Source: Solirubrobacterales bacterium
GTDB taxonomy: Bacteria > Actinomycetota > Thermoleophilia > Solirubrobacterales > Solirubrobacteraceae
NCBI GenBank assembly: GCA_003151895.1
Contig: PLYX01000017.1
Span: 1,891-27,306, forward strand
Direction of reading: 5' to 3'
Length of the DNA: 25,416 bases
The notes under the pieces were generated by a model. It saw nothing but the letters and a program-made list of their open reading frames with translations. It had not been told where the DNA came from and searched no databases. This document shows, piece after piece, positions 13,776 through 21,819 of the stretch (positions are counted from its first letter, which is position 1; the number at the start of each line of letters is the position of its first letter). The position numbers were made by a program, and so were the translations under genes.

Positions 13776-14900
13776 GTGTCCAAGACGATGTCGTCGCTTC
13801 CCCTCCCTCCCGACGAGTTGATCGATCGCGTCGTGAGCGGCTTTTCCAACGAGCAGGCCGAGAAGTGCAGAGCCATGTTCCTGCAGACCGGGCGGCGCTC
13901 GCTGGAAGATCTGGAGCAGGCGCTTACGGCGGTCGGCGATACGCTTTCGAAGCACGAGCGCATCCTCGAGTTCGGCTGCGGCTGTGGGCGCATCATGCGC
14001 TGGATGGAGGATCTGGGAAGCACATGCACGCTGGTCGGCACCGACATCGACGCTCGTGCGATCGAATGGGCCTCCGGCAACCTGCCCTTTGCTCGCTTTG
14101 ACATCAACGAGGGACTGCCGCCGACGGGCTACCGCGATGGAGAGTTCGACCTCGTGGTCAATCACAGCGTCTTCACGCACCTCGACGAGCGCTATCAGGA
14201 TCTGTGGCTGGCAGAGCTGCAACGCATCGTCTCGCCCGATGGCCTGCTCGTGCTGAGCATTCACGGCGAGCACGCCTTCCGCGTCACCGAGCAGCATCTG
14301 CAAGCCGACTCCCGCCAGACGCGCGAGTGGCGCACGCTGTTGGAGCGCGACGGGATCCTGTACGTCGCTGACGACGCCTACGTTGGCAGCGCCTTCCCCG
14401 ACTTCTACCACAGCGCCTTCCACGCGCCGTGGTACGTGTTCGAGCACTGGAGCCGCTGGTTTGACGTGCTCGCCTATCTGCCGCGCAGCAGCCTCGACTT
14501 CCAGGACCAGGTTGTGCTCCGCCGTCGCGATGACTCCGGGGATGGCGTCGTGCCGATCCGAGCGCGTCCGGCCGATGGTGCGCCTGCCGCGCTCGCGCCG
14601 CCAGCGAGTCCCGCGATCACCAGCCCGGACGGTGCTTTGCAGATGCCAACAGATGCCAGCCGCTTCGGCTCGCTCGGTTTCTTTGCACGGCGCGCGATCT
14701 TTCGGGCGGCGCGTCCGGTGCTCCATGCTCAGCAGGATGTCGACCGCGCCTTTGCGCAAGCCCTCTCCTCGCTCGAGGCGCGCCTCGACGAGCGCATGCC
14801 GCCGCTCGTGCACGTCGCGCTGCGGCAGCAGGCGGAGCGCATTGGTCGGCTTGAGAGCGACCTGCAGGAGCTGCGCCGAACACTGAGAGGCGACCGCTGA
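13776..14900 (+). CDS. Class I SAM-dependent methyltransferase with helical C-terminal tail
   Basis: A 374-residue protein. The SAM-binding motif I is RILEFGCGCGRIMRWM (about 62-77). An acidic strand end LVGTDIDARAIEWA (87-100) follows, then FDLVVNHSVFTHLDE (motif IV region) and VSPDGLLVLSIHGEHAF. This is the Methyltransf_11/25-type fold seen in sugar or glycan methyltransferases. From about residue 270 a Pro/Ala linker leads to a predicted helix (QALSSLEARLDERMPPL, QQAERIGRLESDLQELRRTL) that could mediate oligomerisation or membrane-surface contact. GTG 13776 is chosen because of a -10-like box seven bases before it; ATG 13788 is the alternative. It is divergent from the pyruvyltransferase-GT2 gene and probably modifies the glycan made by the locus. 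A long open frame on the opposite strand is a shadow. Confidence 0.85.
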   Translation: MSKTMSSLPLPPDELIDRVVSGFSNEQAEKCRAMFLQTGRRSLEDLEQALTAVGDTLSKHERILEFGCGCGRIMRWMEDLGSTCTLVGTDIDARAIEWASGNLPFARFDINEGLPPTGYRDGEFDLVVNHSVFTHLDERYQDLWLAELQRIVSPDGLLVLSIHGEHAFRVTEQHLQADSRQTREWRTLLERDGILYVADDAYVGSAFPDFYHSAFHAPWYVFEHWSRWFDVLAYLPRSSLDFQDQVVLRRRDDSGDGVVPIRARPADGAPAALAPPASPAITSPDGALQMPTDASRFGSLGFFARRAIFRAARPVLHAQQDVDRAFAQALSSLEARLDERMPPLVHVALRQQAERIGRLESDLQELRRTLRGDR

Positions 14901-15058
14901 CTGCCTCGCGTCGCGTCCACCAAGCTCGTGGGCGAGTCCTGACCGGCGAGTACGCCTGGCGGCCGCGTCGGGGGCCGGCTGGGATCGTGGCGGACATCTA
15001 TGTGTGGATTGTCGAGCACGAAGCTGCGCTGGCCACCGCGCTCTAGGGAGAGGACCGA

Positions 15059-16147
15059 ATGCCCGTAGCAATCGTCAGCGGATCAGGAGGCCTTATCGGC
15101 TCGGAGTCAGTCCGACACTTCGTTGAGGCCGGCTACGAGGTGATCGGCCTGGAGAACGACATGCGAGCCAGGTTCTTCGGAGCCGAGGCATCCACCGCCC
15201 ACACCACCGAGACGCTCGTGCGGCAGTATCCGGATGAGTTCCAAACGCTTGAGATCGACATCCGAGATGCCGAGGGCGTGGCGCGGATCTTCGCCGAGCG
15301 TGTCGGTGCGATCGAGCTCGTGATCCACACCGCGGCGCAGCCATCCCACGACTGGGCGGCGTCGGATCCGCAGACCGACTTCGGGGTGAACGCCAACGGA
15401 ACGCTCAACCTCCTGGAGGCCGCCCGTCGCCACGCCCCGAGCGCCACCTTCATCTTCTGCTCGACGAACAAGGTCTATGGAGACCTGCCCAATCACCTTC
15501 CGCTCATGGAGCTCGAGCAGCGCCTGGAGCTGCCCGAGGACCACCGCTATTACCGGGGGATCGACACGACGATGTCGATCGACGCCTCGACCCACTCGCT
15601 GTTCGGCGTCTCCAAGGCCGCGGCCGACCTGCTCGTGCAGGAGTACGGCCGCTACTTCGAAATGCCCACGGCCTGCTTCCGGGGAGGCTGCCTCACAGGC
15701 CCCAATCATGCCGGCACACAGCTACATGGGTTCCTCTCCTATCTGATGCGCTGCACGGTGACCGGCGAGCCCTACACCGTGTTCGGCTACGGCGGCAAGC
15801 AGGTACGCGACAACATCCACTCCGCAGACTTGGTGGCGGCGTTCGAGGCCTTTCACCGCGCGCCGCAGGCTGCGGCCGTCTACAACATCGGCGGCGGGCG
15901 CCAGAGCAACTGCTCGATGCTGGAGGCGATCGATCTGTGCCAGGTGATCGCCGGGCGCGAGCTTGGGTGGAGCCTCGGCGAGGAGAACAGGATCGGCGAT
16001 CATCGCTGGTGGATCAGTGATCTGGATCCCTTCAAGCGCGACCACCCCGGCTGGGACGTGACCCACGACGTGGGGGATATCCTGCGCGAGATCCACGACC
16101 GCAATGTCGCGCGGTGGGTCGCGGGTGCGGATTCGGTAACGAGCTGA
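15059..16147 (+). CDS. NAD-dependent sugar-nucleotide epimerase, CDP-paratose/tyvelose 2-epimerase-like
   Basis: A 362-residue extended SDR. The NAD-binding loop GSGGLIGSE (8-16) fits G-x-x-G-x-x-G. VIHTAAQPSHDWAASDPQTD, FIFCSTNKVYGDLPN, PTACFRGGCLTGPNHAGTQL, HGFLSYLMRCTVTGEPYTVF and GGKQVRDNIHSADLV follow the pattern of CDP-tyvelose-epimerase-like proteins found in polysaccharide loci. Those enzymes invert C2 of a CDP-dideoxyhexose; the true substrate here is not readable. The canonical Tyr of the Y-x-x-x-K pair is Phe182 (SLFGVSK, Lys186). A Shine-Dalgarno-like GGGAGAGG precedes the ATG. The stop overlaps the next ATG (TGATG), so the following membrane protein is translationally coupled. 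Confidence 0.85.
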   Translation: MPVAIVSGSGGLIGSESVRHFVEAGYEVIGLENDMRARFFGAEASTAHTTETLVRQYPDEFQTLEIDIRDAEGVARIFAERVGAIELVIHTAAQPSHDWAASDPQTDFGVNANGTLNLLEAARRHAPSATFIFCSTNKVYGDLPNHLPLMELEQRLELPEDHRYYRGIDTTMSIDASTHSLFGVSKAAADLLVQEYGRYFEMPTACFRGGCLTGPNHAGTQLHGFLSYLMRCTVTGEPYTVFGYGGKQVRDNIHSADLVAAFEAFHRAPQAAAVYNIGGGRQSNCSMLEAIDLCQVIAGRELGWSLGEENRIGDHRWWISDLDPFKRDHPGWDVTHDVGDILREIHDRNVARWVAGADSVTS

Positions 16148-17889
16148 TGGCGCACGCGGTGGGAGCACCCTCGCCAGCCGCCCCGGCGCGTTCCGGGAAT
16201 ATGCAAGGAACGGCATCGACGCCGCTCGAGCGGATCGTCGCGGCGATTGAGCGCAACTGGTGGTGGGCGCTCGCGGCGTTGATGCTTGCGAACGCCCTGC
16301 TGCTGCTCTACATGGGACGCGGGCTCTCGTTCTTCTTCGACGACTGGGATTACGTGACGCACGACTACGGCGGCGGGATCCACTCGCTGCTGGTGGCGCA
16401 CAACGGGCATATGTCGCTGTTCCCGGTGACGATCTACAAGGTTCTCTTCCACTTGGTCGGACTCAATCACTACGCGGTCTTCCGCCTCGTTCTGATCGCC
16501 CTGCATCTGACGTGCGCCGCGCCCGTGTTCGTGCTCGCGTCCAGACGGGTGGCGCGCGTGCCCGCGCTGCTCGCAACCGCCCTGATCCTGTTCCTCGGTG
16601 CGGCCTGGGAAGACCTGCTGTGGGCATTTCAGATCGACTATCTGCTTTCGATCGCCGGCGGCCTGGCCGTCTGGGCCCTGCTCGAGCGACGAGATCGTCT
16701 TGGAGATGTCGGAGCGATGCTCGCGCTGACGGTCGCGCTCGGCAGCTCGGGCCTGGGAATCCCCGTCTTGATCGGCGTTGTCGTCGAGCTCGCCTGGCGG
16801 CGTGAGTGGCGACGCGGCTTCGTCGCGGTGATTCCCGCGCTGCTGTATGCGCTCTGGTACATGCATTACGGCGAAGACGAGATCACAAGGAACGGCCTGA
16901 TCAATTCCCCCGGCTTCGCGGAGGACATCGCCGCCGCGGCCTTCGGTGGCATAGCGGGACGGGGCCTGGACTGGGGCCGCCCGATCGCATTGCTGGGGTT
17001 CCTAGTCCTCCTGCGCCAGCTGGCGCGCTCGGTCCCCATATCCGCGCGCATGGCGGGTCTGTTGGCCACGGGCGCCTCGTTGTGGCTGCTGACCGCCGCT
17101 GCGCGCTCCACGATCTCCTCTCCTGAAACCGGCCGCTACATCTACCTCGGCGCCGTCGTGATCGTGCTCGTGGCGGTCGAGCTGCTGCGCGGGATGACGC
17201 TCAGCGCACGCGTGGCGGCCTTGGCGGCGGTGGTCGTGGCGCTATTTGCGGTGACGGGCCTCACGCTCCTGCACAACGGCGCACTTGGGTTGCGGGGGAC
17301 CTCCAAGACGGTGACGGCCGAGCTGGGAGCGCTGGAACTCGCGGCCGCCCGGGCGCCCGCCGGCTACCAGCCGGATCCTCGCCTGGCGCCGCAGATTTCA
17401 GCCGGGCCGTACCTTCACACCGTGCGCGCGATCGGCTCATCGCCCGCCGACACGCCCGCCGAGGTCGCCGCCGCCGATCCAACCTCTCGAGCCGGCGCGG
17501 ACGCGGTTCTCCTCCAGCTGGATGCTCCCAGCCTGGCGCCGCTCGGCTTGAAAAGGCCCTCGCCACTGGCCCCTGCTCCCGCTGTCACGGCGCTCGCGTC
17601 GGGCAGTCAAGGCCAACACGGCGCGTGCATCGATCTGACTCCGGCGCCCGACGCCACGATGATCGCCCAGCTGACCCTGCCGAGCGGCGGGGTGGAGATT
17701 CGCAACCGGGGCGCAGGGCCGGCGTCGGCGGCGCTGAAGCGTTTTGGTGATGCTTTCGTCCAGCTCGGTGGCTCTGTGGCGCCACACAAGAGAGTCGCGT
17801 TGTCAATCCCGTCAGACGCCGATCAGCTTCAGTGGGCGCTCCAGCTCACTTCGTCCTCTCCACTTTCAGTCTGCGGGCTGGTGGCTTGA
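16147..17889 (+). CDS. GT-C-like polytopic membrane glycosyltransferase
   Basis: A 580-residue membrane protein. A cytosolic head of about 38 residues is followed by TM1 (WWALAALMLANALLLLYMG) and then SFFFDDWDYV, with the acidic pair Asp65-Asp66 in the first periplasmic loop. This is the place of the catalytic D-D/D-E motif of GT-C enzymes such as PMT/ArnT/GT39, which use polyprenyl-phosphate sugars. Some eight to ten further hydrophobic helices run to about residue 400, and the last 180 residues are a soluble, probably extracytoplasmic domain with few recognisable motifs. The start ATG overlaps the epimerase stop (TGATG); an earlier in-frame codon at 16114 would lie inside that gene. Its 3' end overlaps the convergent methyltransferase-GT2 gene by 61 bp. 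The class is inferred from topology and one motif; a flippase-like role is less likely. Confidence 0.7.
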   Translation: MAHAVGAPSPAAPARSGNMQGTASTPLERIVAAIERNWWWALAALMLANALLLLYMGRGLSFFFDDWDYVTHDYGGGIHSLLVAHNGHMSLFPVTIYKVLFHLVGLNHYAVFRLVLIALHLTCAAPVFVLASRRVARVPALLATALILFLGAAWEDLLWAFQIDYLLSIAGGLAVWALLERRDRLGDVGAMLALTVALGSSGLGIPVLIGVVVELAWRREWRRGFVAVIPALLYALWYMHYGEDEITRNGLINSPGFAEDIAAAAFGGIAGRGLDWGRPIALLGFLVLLRQLARSVPISARMAGLLATGASLWLLTAAARSTISSPETGRYIYLGAVVIVLVAVELLRGMTLSARVAALAAVVVALFAVTGLTLLHNGALGLRGTSKTVTAELGALELAAARAPAGYQPDPRLAPQISAGPYLHTVRAIGSSPADTPAEVAAADPTSRAGADAVLLQLDAPSLAPLGLKRPSPLAPAPAVTALASGSQGQHGACIDLTPAPDATMIAQLTLPSGGVEIRNRGAGPASAALKRFGDAFVQLGGSVAPHKRVALSIPSDADQLQWALQLTSSSPLSVCGLVA

Positions 17890-19412
17890 TCAGCACCACC
17901 AGCGCTTCGACGCTTCGGGTGCCGGACACCCTTCTCCCGGCGTTCCCCAAGCATGCGAGCCAGCGCGATCGCGTAGCCGGGGGCGACGCGAGCGACGCGG
18001 AATGTGGAGACGCCCATATCACTTGAGCGGTTAATCCACGCGATCGGCACCTCCTTGATGTCGCGTCCTTCAAGCAACGGACGCAAGCCCGTCTCTGCGT
18101 TGGCAGCGAACCCATCCTGCGTGATGTTCATCTCGCGCAGGATCTCGCCACGATAGAGCTTGAGGTTGTTGGAGATGTCGCGGAGCCTGCGACGGAGCAG
18201 CAACCTCACTACCAGGTGAAAAGCACGGTTCCCAAGAAGCTTGGAGGCCGGGTAGTTGAGCAGCACCGATTCGTGCGAGAAGCGGCTGCCGATGGCGCCT
18301 TCGTGGCCGGCCGCGATCACGTCGAAGAGATCCTGGAGCTCGGGGACGAGCATCTCAAAGTCACAGTCCATCGACAGGATGTACTTGCCCGTCGTTGCCG
18401 CGTAGCCATCTCGTAGCGCTCGTCCAACACCCGGTGGCGGCGAGCGATCCACCAGCCGGACTCGAGAGTCCTGTTCCCCTAGCTTGCGAGCCACCGCGGC
18501 CGTATCGTCGGCACTGTTGTCGTTCACGAGCACGATCTCATGGATATAGCTGTCGTAGGTGGCGGTCAGGGCATGGACTAGGCGAGGAATGTTCATGGCC
18601 TCGTTGTGGCATGGAACGACCACCGAGATCGCATCGCGCAGAGCGGTGTGTCGTGCGAGGTCCGCGCGCGGGCGCTCCATCGACATCCGACCTGGCTTGC
18701 TTGCACAGATGAAGAGAGTGCCGCACAGCTCCCTGATTCCGGGTAGATGCTCGAGCACGAACGCCGTCGATTGGACCGCGGGCACGAGGCGCCGTGGAGT
18801 CCGTGGGTGGAGGATGTCATAGGGGACGACCACGACATCCTCGAGGCTCTCGCTCCGGGCGGCGCGGCGGAGCTCCGACTCGCGCAGGGCGATCTGACAT
18901 TCGGCGTTGCGACTCCACCGAGCCAGGTGCCGACTGTGTGCCTTTGCGAACACCTGGGGGTTCCAGTAGTTCGCCTCCAGGAACAGCAGCTGGCCGCCCG
19001 GCTTCAGCAGGCGGACGATCCAGGCCAGGTTCTCCCGCCAGCGATCGTGCGAGAGCATCGCCGTGCCCACGACATAGTCATAGGTTTCGAGCTCCAGACG
19101 GCTCTCCTCGGACACGGTCACGACATCGGTAGCTGCGAGATGTCTGGCGCGCGCGGCCTCGGCCAGGTCAGCGTTGAACACAGCCGCCGTGATGGGACTC
19201 GCCTCACCCAGGACTGCCGTGAGGTGCTCTGTCCAAACACCACTGCCAGCGCCGAGCTCAAGAACCGTCTCGCCCGGCGCAATATGGAGTGCGTGGCGCG
19301 TGGCATTGGCCCTCCAACGCAGCCTTGTCGGTGAGGTTGCGGGGTAGCGCAGCCAGTAAGCCTCTCGGCTGCGCTCGATTTCCTTGAGGTTGTGAAGCAA
19401 AATTGCTGTCAT
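17829..19412 (-). CDS. Methyltransferase-GT2 (DPM1-like) glycosyltransferase fusion
   Basis: A 527-residue two-domain protein. Residues 1-240 are a class I SAM methyltransferase: GETVLELGAGSGVWTEHL (motif I, 47-64), YDYVVGTAMLSHDRW and LLKPGGQLLFLEANYW. Residues 262-480 are a GT2 domain of the dolichol-phosphate-mannose-synthase type: ISVVVPCHNEAMNIPRLVHA, EIVLVNDNSADDT, GKYILSMDCDFEML (metal-binding D349-x-D351) and AIGSRFSHESV. There is no clear membrane segment, unlike GtrB-type proteins. A Ser/Gly/Glu-rich tail ends the chain. ATG 19412 has no strong Shine-Dalgarno sequence. The gene faces the GT-C gene and shares its last 61 bp with it. It may load a polyprenyl carrier with a sugar and methylate the product; that coupling is inference. 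Confidence 0.85.
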   Translation of the reverse strand: MTAILLHNLKEIERSREAYWLRYPATSPTRLRWRANATRHALHIAPGETVLELGAGSGVWTEHLTAVLGEASPITAAVFNADLAEAARARHLAATDVVTVSEESRLELETYDYVVGTAMLSHDRWRENLAWIVRLLKPGGQLLFLEANYWNPQVFAKAHSRHLARWSRNAECQIALRESELRRAARSESLEDVVVVPYDILHPRTPRRLVPAVQSTAFVLEHLPGIRELCGTLFICASKPGRMSMERPRADLARHTALRDAISVVVPCHNEAMNIPRLVHALTATYDSYIHEIVLVNDNSADDTAAVARKLGEQDSRVRLVDRSPPPGVGRALRDGYAATTGKYILSMDCDFEMLVPELQDLFDVIAAGHEGAIGSRFSHESVLLNYPASKLLGNRAFHLVVRLLLRRRLRDISNNLKLYRGEILREMNITQDGFAANAETGLRPLLEGRDIKEVPIAWINRSSDMGVSTFRVARVAPGYAIALARMLGERREKGVRHPKRRSAGGADQATSPQTESGEDEVSWSAH

Positions 19413-19868
19413 TCATCCATTGAGGCCGCGCCAACCCGCGATCGGAGATCGGAGACAGTAGGGAACAACGCAGCGGATCGGCAGCCAGCCTACAACGTTC
19501 GAGGTCGACAGGCCGGGAAGCCCCACGATAATGGCATGGAACCGCGTCAACCTAGACCCAAGAGATCCCGCAGAAGCCTCGGGGGCTGCTGCGGAAGCCG
19601 CTTCGATTGGTCTGGGGCGCCAGAGGACAGCAGGGGCCACGAGATCGGTAACCTTGACCGCTGTGCGCGTCCCTCTGACCCGTCTCGCCGGCCCAGCCGC
19701 TATCCAGACCGTCGTGCACGCCGATGAGCCGATGCGATGCAGCGAGAACCAAAATCGCTGGTGGCGTGCCGAGGCTCGGTTTCTCTCCAATCCACGGCCC
19801 TCGGTCTGCGACCTGCAGCCATGAACGCTATTGCGACAAGCCGGGATGGGCCACCGAGAGGGGCCGCT
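19413..19868. other. Intergenic stretch between divergent glycan genes; no convincing gene
   Basis: Several frames are open but Arg/Ser/Pro-rich and show no family signature; the plus-strand frame 19531-19824 is the least unlikely. The stretch should hold promoters for both neighbours. An in-frame extension of the GT-C gene could begin at 19737 or 19821, but the best ribosome-binding sequence (AGAGGGG) precedes 19869. Confidence 0.4.
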
Positions 19869-21779
19869 ATGGATGCCTCGGCAAGCGGCGCACGCTGGCC
19901 GCGTCGCCCGCCGGACTGGTTGTGGGCCGCCATGCTCGCGCTGCAGGTCGGAGCCACGGCACTCGTGACGAGCTATACCTACTTCTTCTTTGACGACTTC
20001 CTTTTCCTTCAGCAGGCCCGGACGCAACACTTCGGGATCTCTTATCTCCGCGAGTCTCTATTCGAGCACTTCTCGCCGGTGACACGTGCGCTAAACACAG
20101 CTCTCGTTCACATCGCTCCCGGAAGCTTTGCTCTCGCCCATGGTGTACAGCTGGCGCTCTACGCGGCTGCTATAGCCGCCTTTATGCTGGTAGTGCGCAT
20201 AATCCTCGGCAATCGCTGGACAGCATTTGTTCTTACTGTCCTTTTTGGCCAGTCCGTCTTCCTCATGCGGCTGCTCGACTGGTGGACAGCTACCGCCAAC
20301 ACTCTGCCCTCAACTGTCCTGATGCTACTTGCCATCGCTGGCTACCTTCGCTGGCGGATGCGCGGATCTCGGGCATGGCTGGTGATATCTCTAGCGTCCT
20401 GCGCCGTCTCGTTGCTCGACTACGAGACCGCCATGTTGTTCCCGGTTTACCTCTTGCTGATATCCATGCTCGTGATGGAGGATCGTCTCACCCCACGCGC
20501 CTGGCTGGCGGCGCTGTGGCGAGACAGATGGGCATGGCTCAGCTACGGCGTGCTTGAGATCCTCGCCCTTTACAACTACTACGAGTATTACTATCAGGTG
20601 GCCGCCAAGCCCACGCTCGACCAGATCGTTCACTACCTGTGGATAGCACTGGTCGAGACCTTCATGCCAGCCCTCGTCGGGATCGACCCAGAAGCGCCAC
20701 TGAGAGCGCAAGCGGGTGTGATAGCCGTTGCGGTGGTCATCGTAGTCGCGGCTGTGGTCCTCACGCTCTACTTCAGGCCTCGCGCCTGGCGATGTCTGGT
20801 GGCGTTCGCGGTGATCTTTCCGATTACGATGCTCCCAGTCGGCCTGAACCGGATTGCTCAGTTTGGAGTCAGCATAGGATCCGAGGTGCGCTACCAGCAG
20901 TCGGTTCAGTTTATGTTCATGGTTCTGGCGGCCCTTGCACTCAGCTCCCGCTGGGGCGGGCAGCGACAGCCGAATGACAAATTGCGTCGTTGGTGGGTTA
21001 CGCACCAACGCTCCCCGGCAATCCTCGCCGCCGCCACAGCGGTCGTTGGATATGGCGCGTTGTATGTGACCTCTGTTCACGCGATGGCCGATGCGGCGTG
21101 GGAACCGCGCGAAGCGCGTGCCTATGTCCACACGTTTCTCGCCGGAGTCGACCACATCAGGGCCCTCACTGGTCGTGAGCCTGACCTGATTGATCATGAG
21201 GTGCCAGGAAACATCCAGTTTGCTTCTGTCGCGCCCTTCAACCATTACGACCAGTTCTTTGGGATATTTGACTCGAAGTTGCGCATCGACCAGATCGCCG
21301 ACCCTGTCTATTTTGTAACTGATAAGGGCCAGTTGCTCCCGGTGCATTTCACTGCGGACGCGGTTGGAGACATGCGCACCGCCACCATCAGCGCGCCCGA
21401 TGGATCGGACGTGATTCCAGCGTCATCATCACCCAGCTCTCCGGCATGTGTTCCGGCGGGATGGATGGCGGCGCGGCTCCGCGTCAGGCTGTCGGCGCCG
21501 CAGGCGATGGTTTCGCAGGCGACCGGACTGCCCTACACCGTCCGTGTTCACTACCGGATGCCGGTCCGCGCGGCGGTGACGATCCTGCTGGCTAACTCGA
21601 GCAGTATCGCGGTGGACGAAGGATTTCCCCATATATGGGGTCCCGGTCAAGGTGGTGAACTCGCACCCCTGAGCGTCAAAACACTGGTCGATGAGGTCGA
21701 CTTCCAACTCCCGGCTGATGCGTGTGTTACCAGTCTCACCTTTGGTTTTTTCTCCCCGACGGGGTCACCAGTGTTGTGA
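19869..21779 (+). CDS. Second GT-C-like polytopic membrane glycosyltransferase
   Basis: A 636-residue membrane protein of the same plan as the one at 16147. TM1 (LWAAMLALQVGATALVTSYT) is followed by YFFFDDFLFLQQA with Asp42-Asp43 at the GT-C catalytic position. About ten more helices follow, including LALYAAAIAAFMLVVRIILG and AVVIVVAAVVLTLYF, with a soluble C-terminal domain of some 200 residues ending near TSLTFGFFSPTGS. The start at 19869 is preferred because GAGAGGGG lies just upstream; ATG 19821 is possible. By eye this gene uses more A/T-ending codons (ATA, TTT, CTA) than its neighbours, which may indicate later acquisition. It is followed after 40 bp by a DPM1-like GT2 gene on the same strand, a pairing expected if that enzyme supplies its polyprenyl-phosphate sugar. 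Confidence 0.7.
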   Translation: MDASASGARWPRRPPDWLWAAMLALQVGATALVTSYTYFFFDDFLFLQQARTQHFGISYLRESLFEHFSPVTRALNTALVHIAPGSFALAHGVQLALYAAAIAAFMLVVRIILGNRWTAFVLTVLFGQSVFLMRLLDWWTATANTLPSTVLMLLAIAGYLRWRMRGSRAWLVISLASCAVSLLDYETAMLFPVYLLLISMLVMEDRLTPRAWLAALWRDRWAWLSYGVLEILALYNYYEYYYQVAAKPTLDQIVHYLWIALVETFMPALVGIDPEAPLRAQAGVIAVAVVIVVAAVVLTLYFRPRAWRCLVAFAVIFPITMLPVGLNRIAQFGVSIGSEVRYQQSVQFMFMVLAALALSSRWGGQRQPNDKLRRWWVTHQRSPAILAAATAVVGYGALYVTSVHAMADAAWEPREARAYVHTFLAGVDHIRALTGREPDLIDHEVPGNIQFASVAPFNHYDQFFGIFDSKLRIDQIADPVYFVTDKGQLLPVHFTADAVGDMRTATISAPDGSDVIPASSSPSSPACVPAGWMAARLRVRLSAPQAMVSQATGLPYTVRVHYRMPVRAAVTILLANSSSIAVDEGFPHIWGPGQGGELAPLSVKTLVDEVDFQLPADACVTSLTFGFFSPTGSPVL

Positions 21780-21819
21780 AAAGCCGAGATTCACAAACGC
21801 AAGCGAAGGGAAGAATCGC

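Noticed and set aside
14901..15058. Short open frame ending GIVADIYVWIVEHEAALATAL
   Set aside because: Looks mildly protein-like but has no start codon after the methyltransferase stop and is too short to assign; perhaps a small remnant.
13698..15071. 457-codon open frame on the minus strand
   Set aside because: It lies opposite a clear methyltransferase gene with a full SAM motif and reads as an Arg/Ala/His-rich shadow without any family signature.
16000..16866. 288-codon minus-strand frame
   Set aside because: Covers the epimerase end and the GT-C start on the other strand and has no recognisable content.
20391..21347. 318-codon minus-strand frame
   Set aside because: Shadow of the second GT-C gene; no motif, and charged composition mirrors membrane helices.
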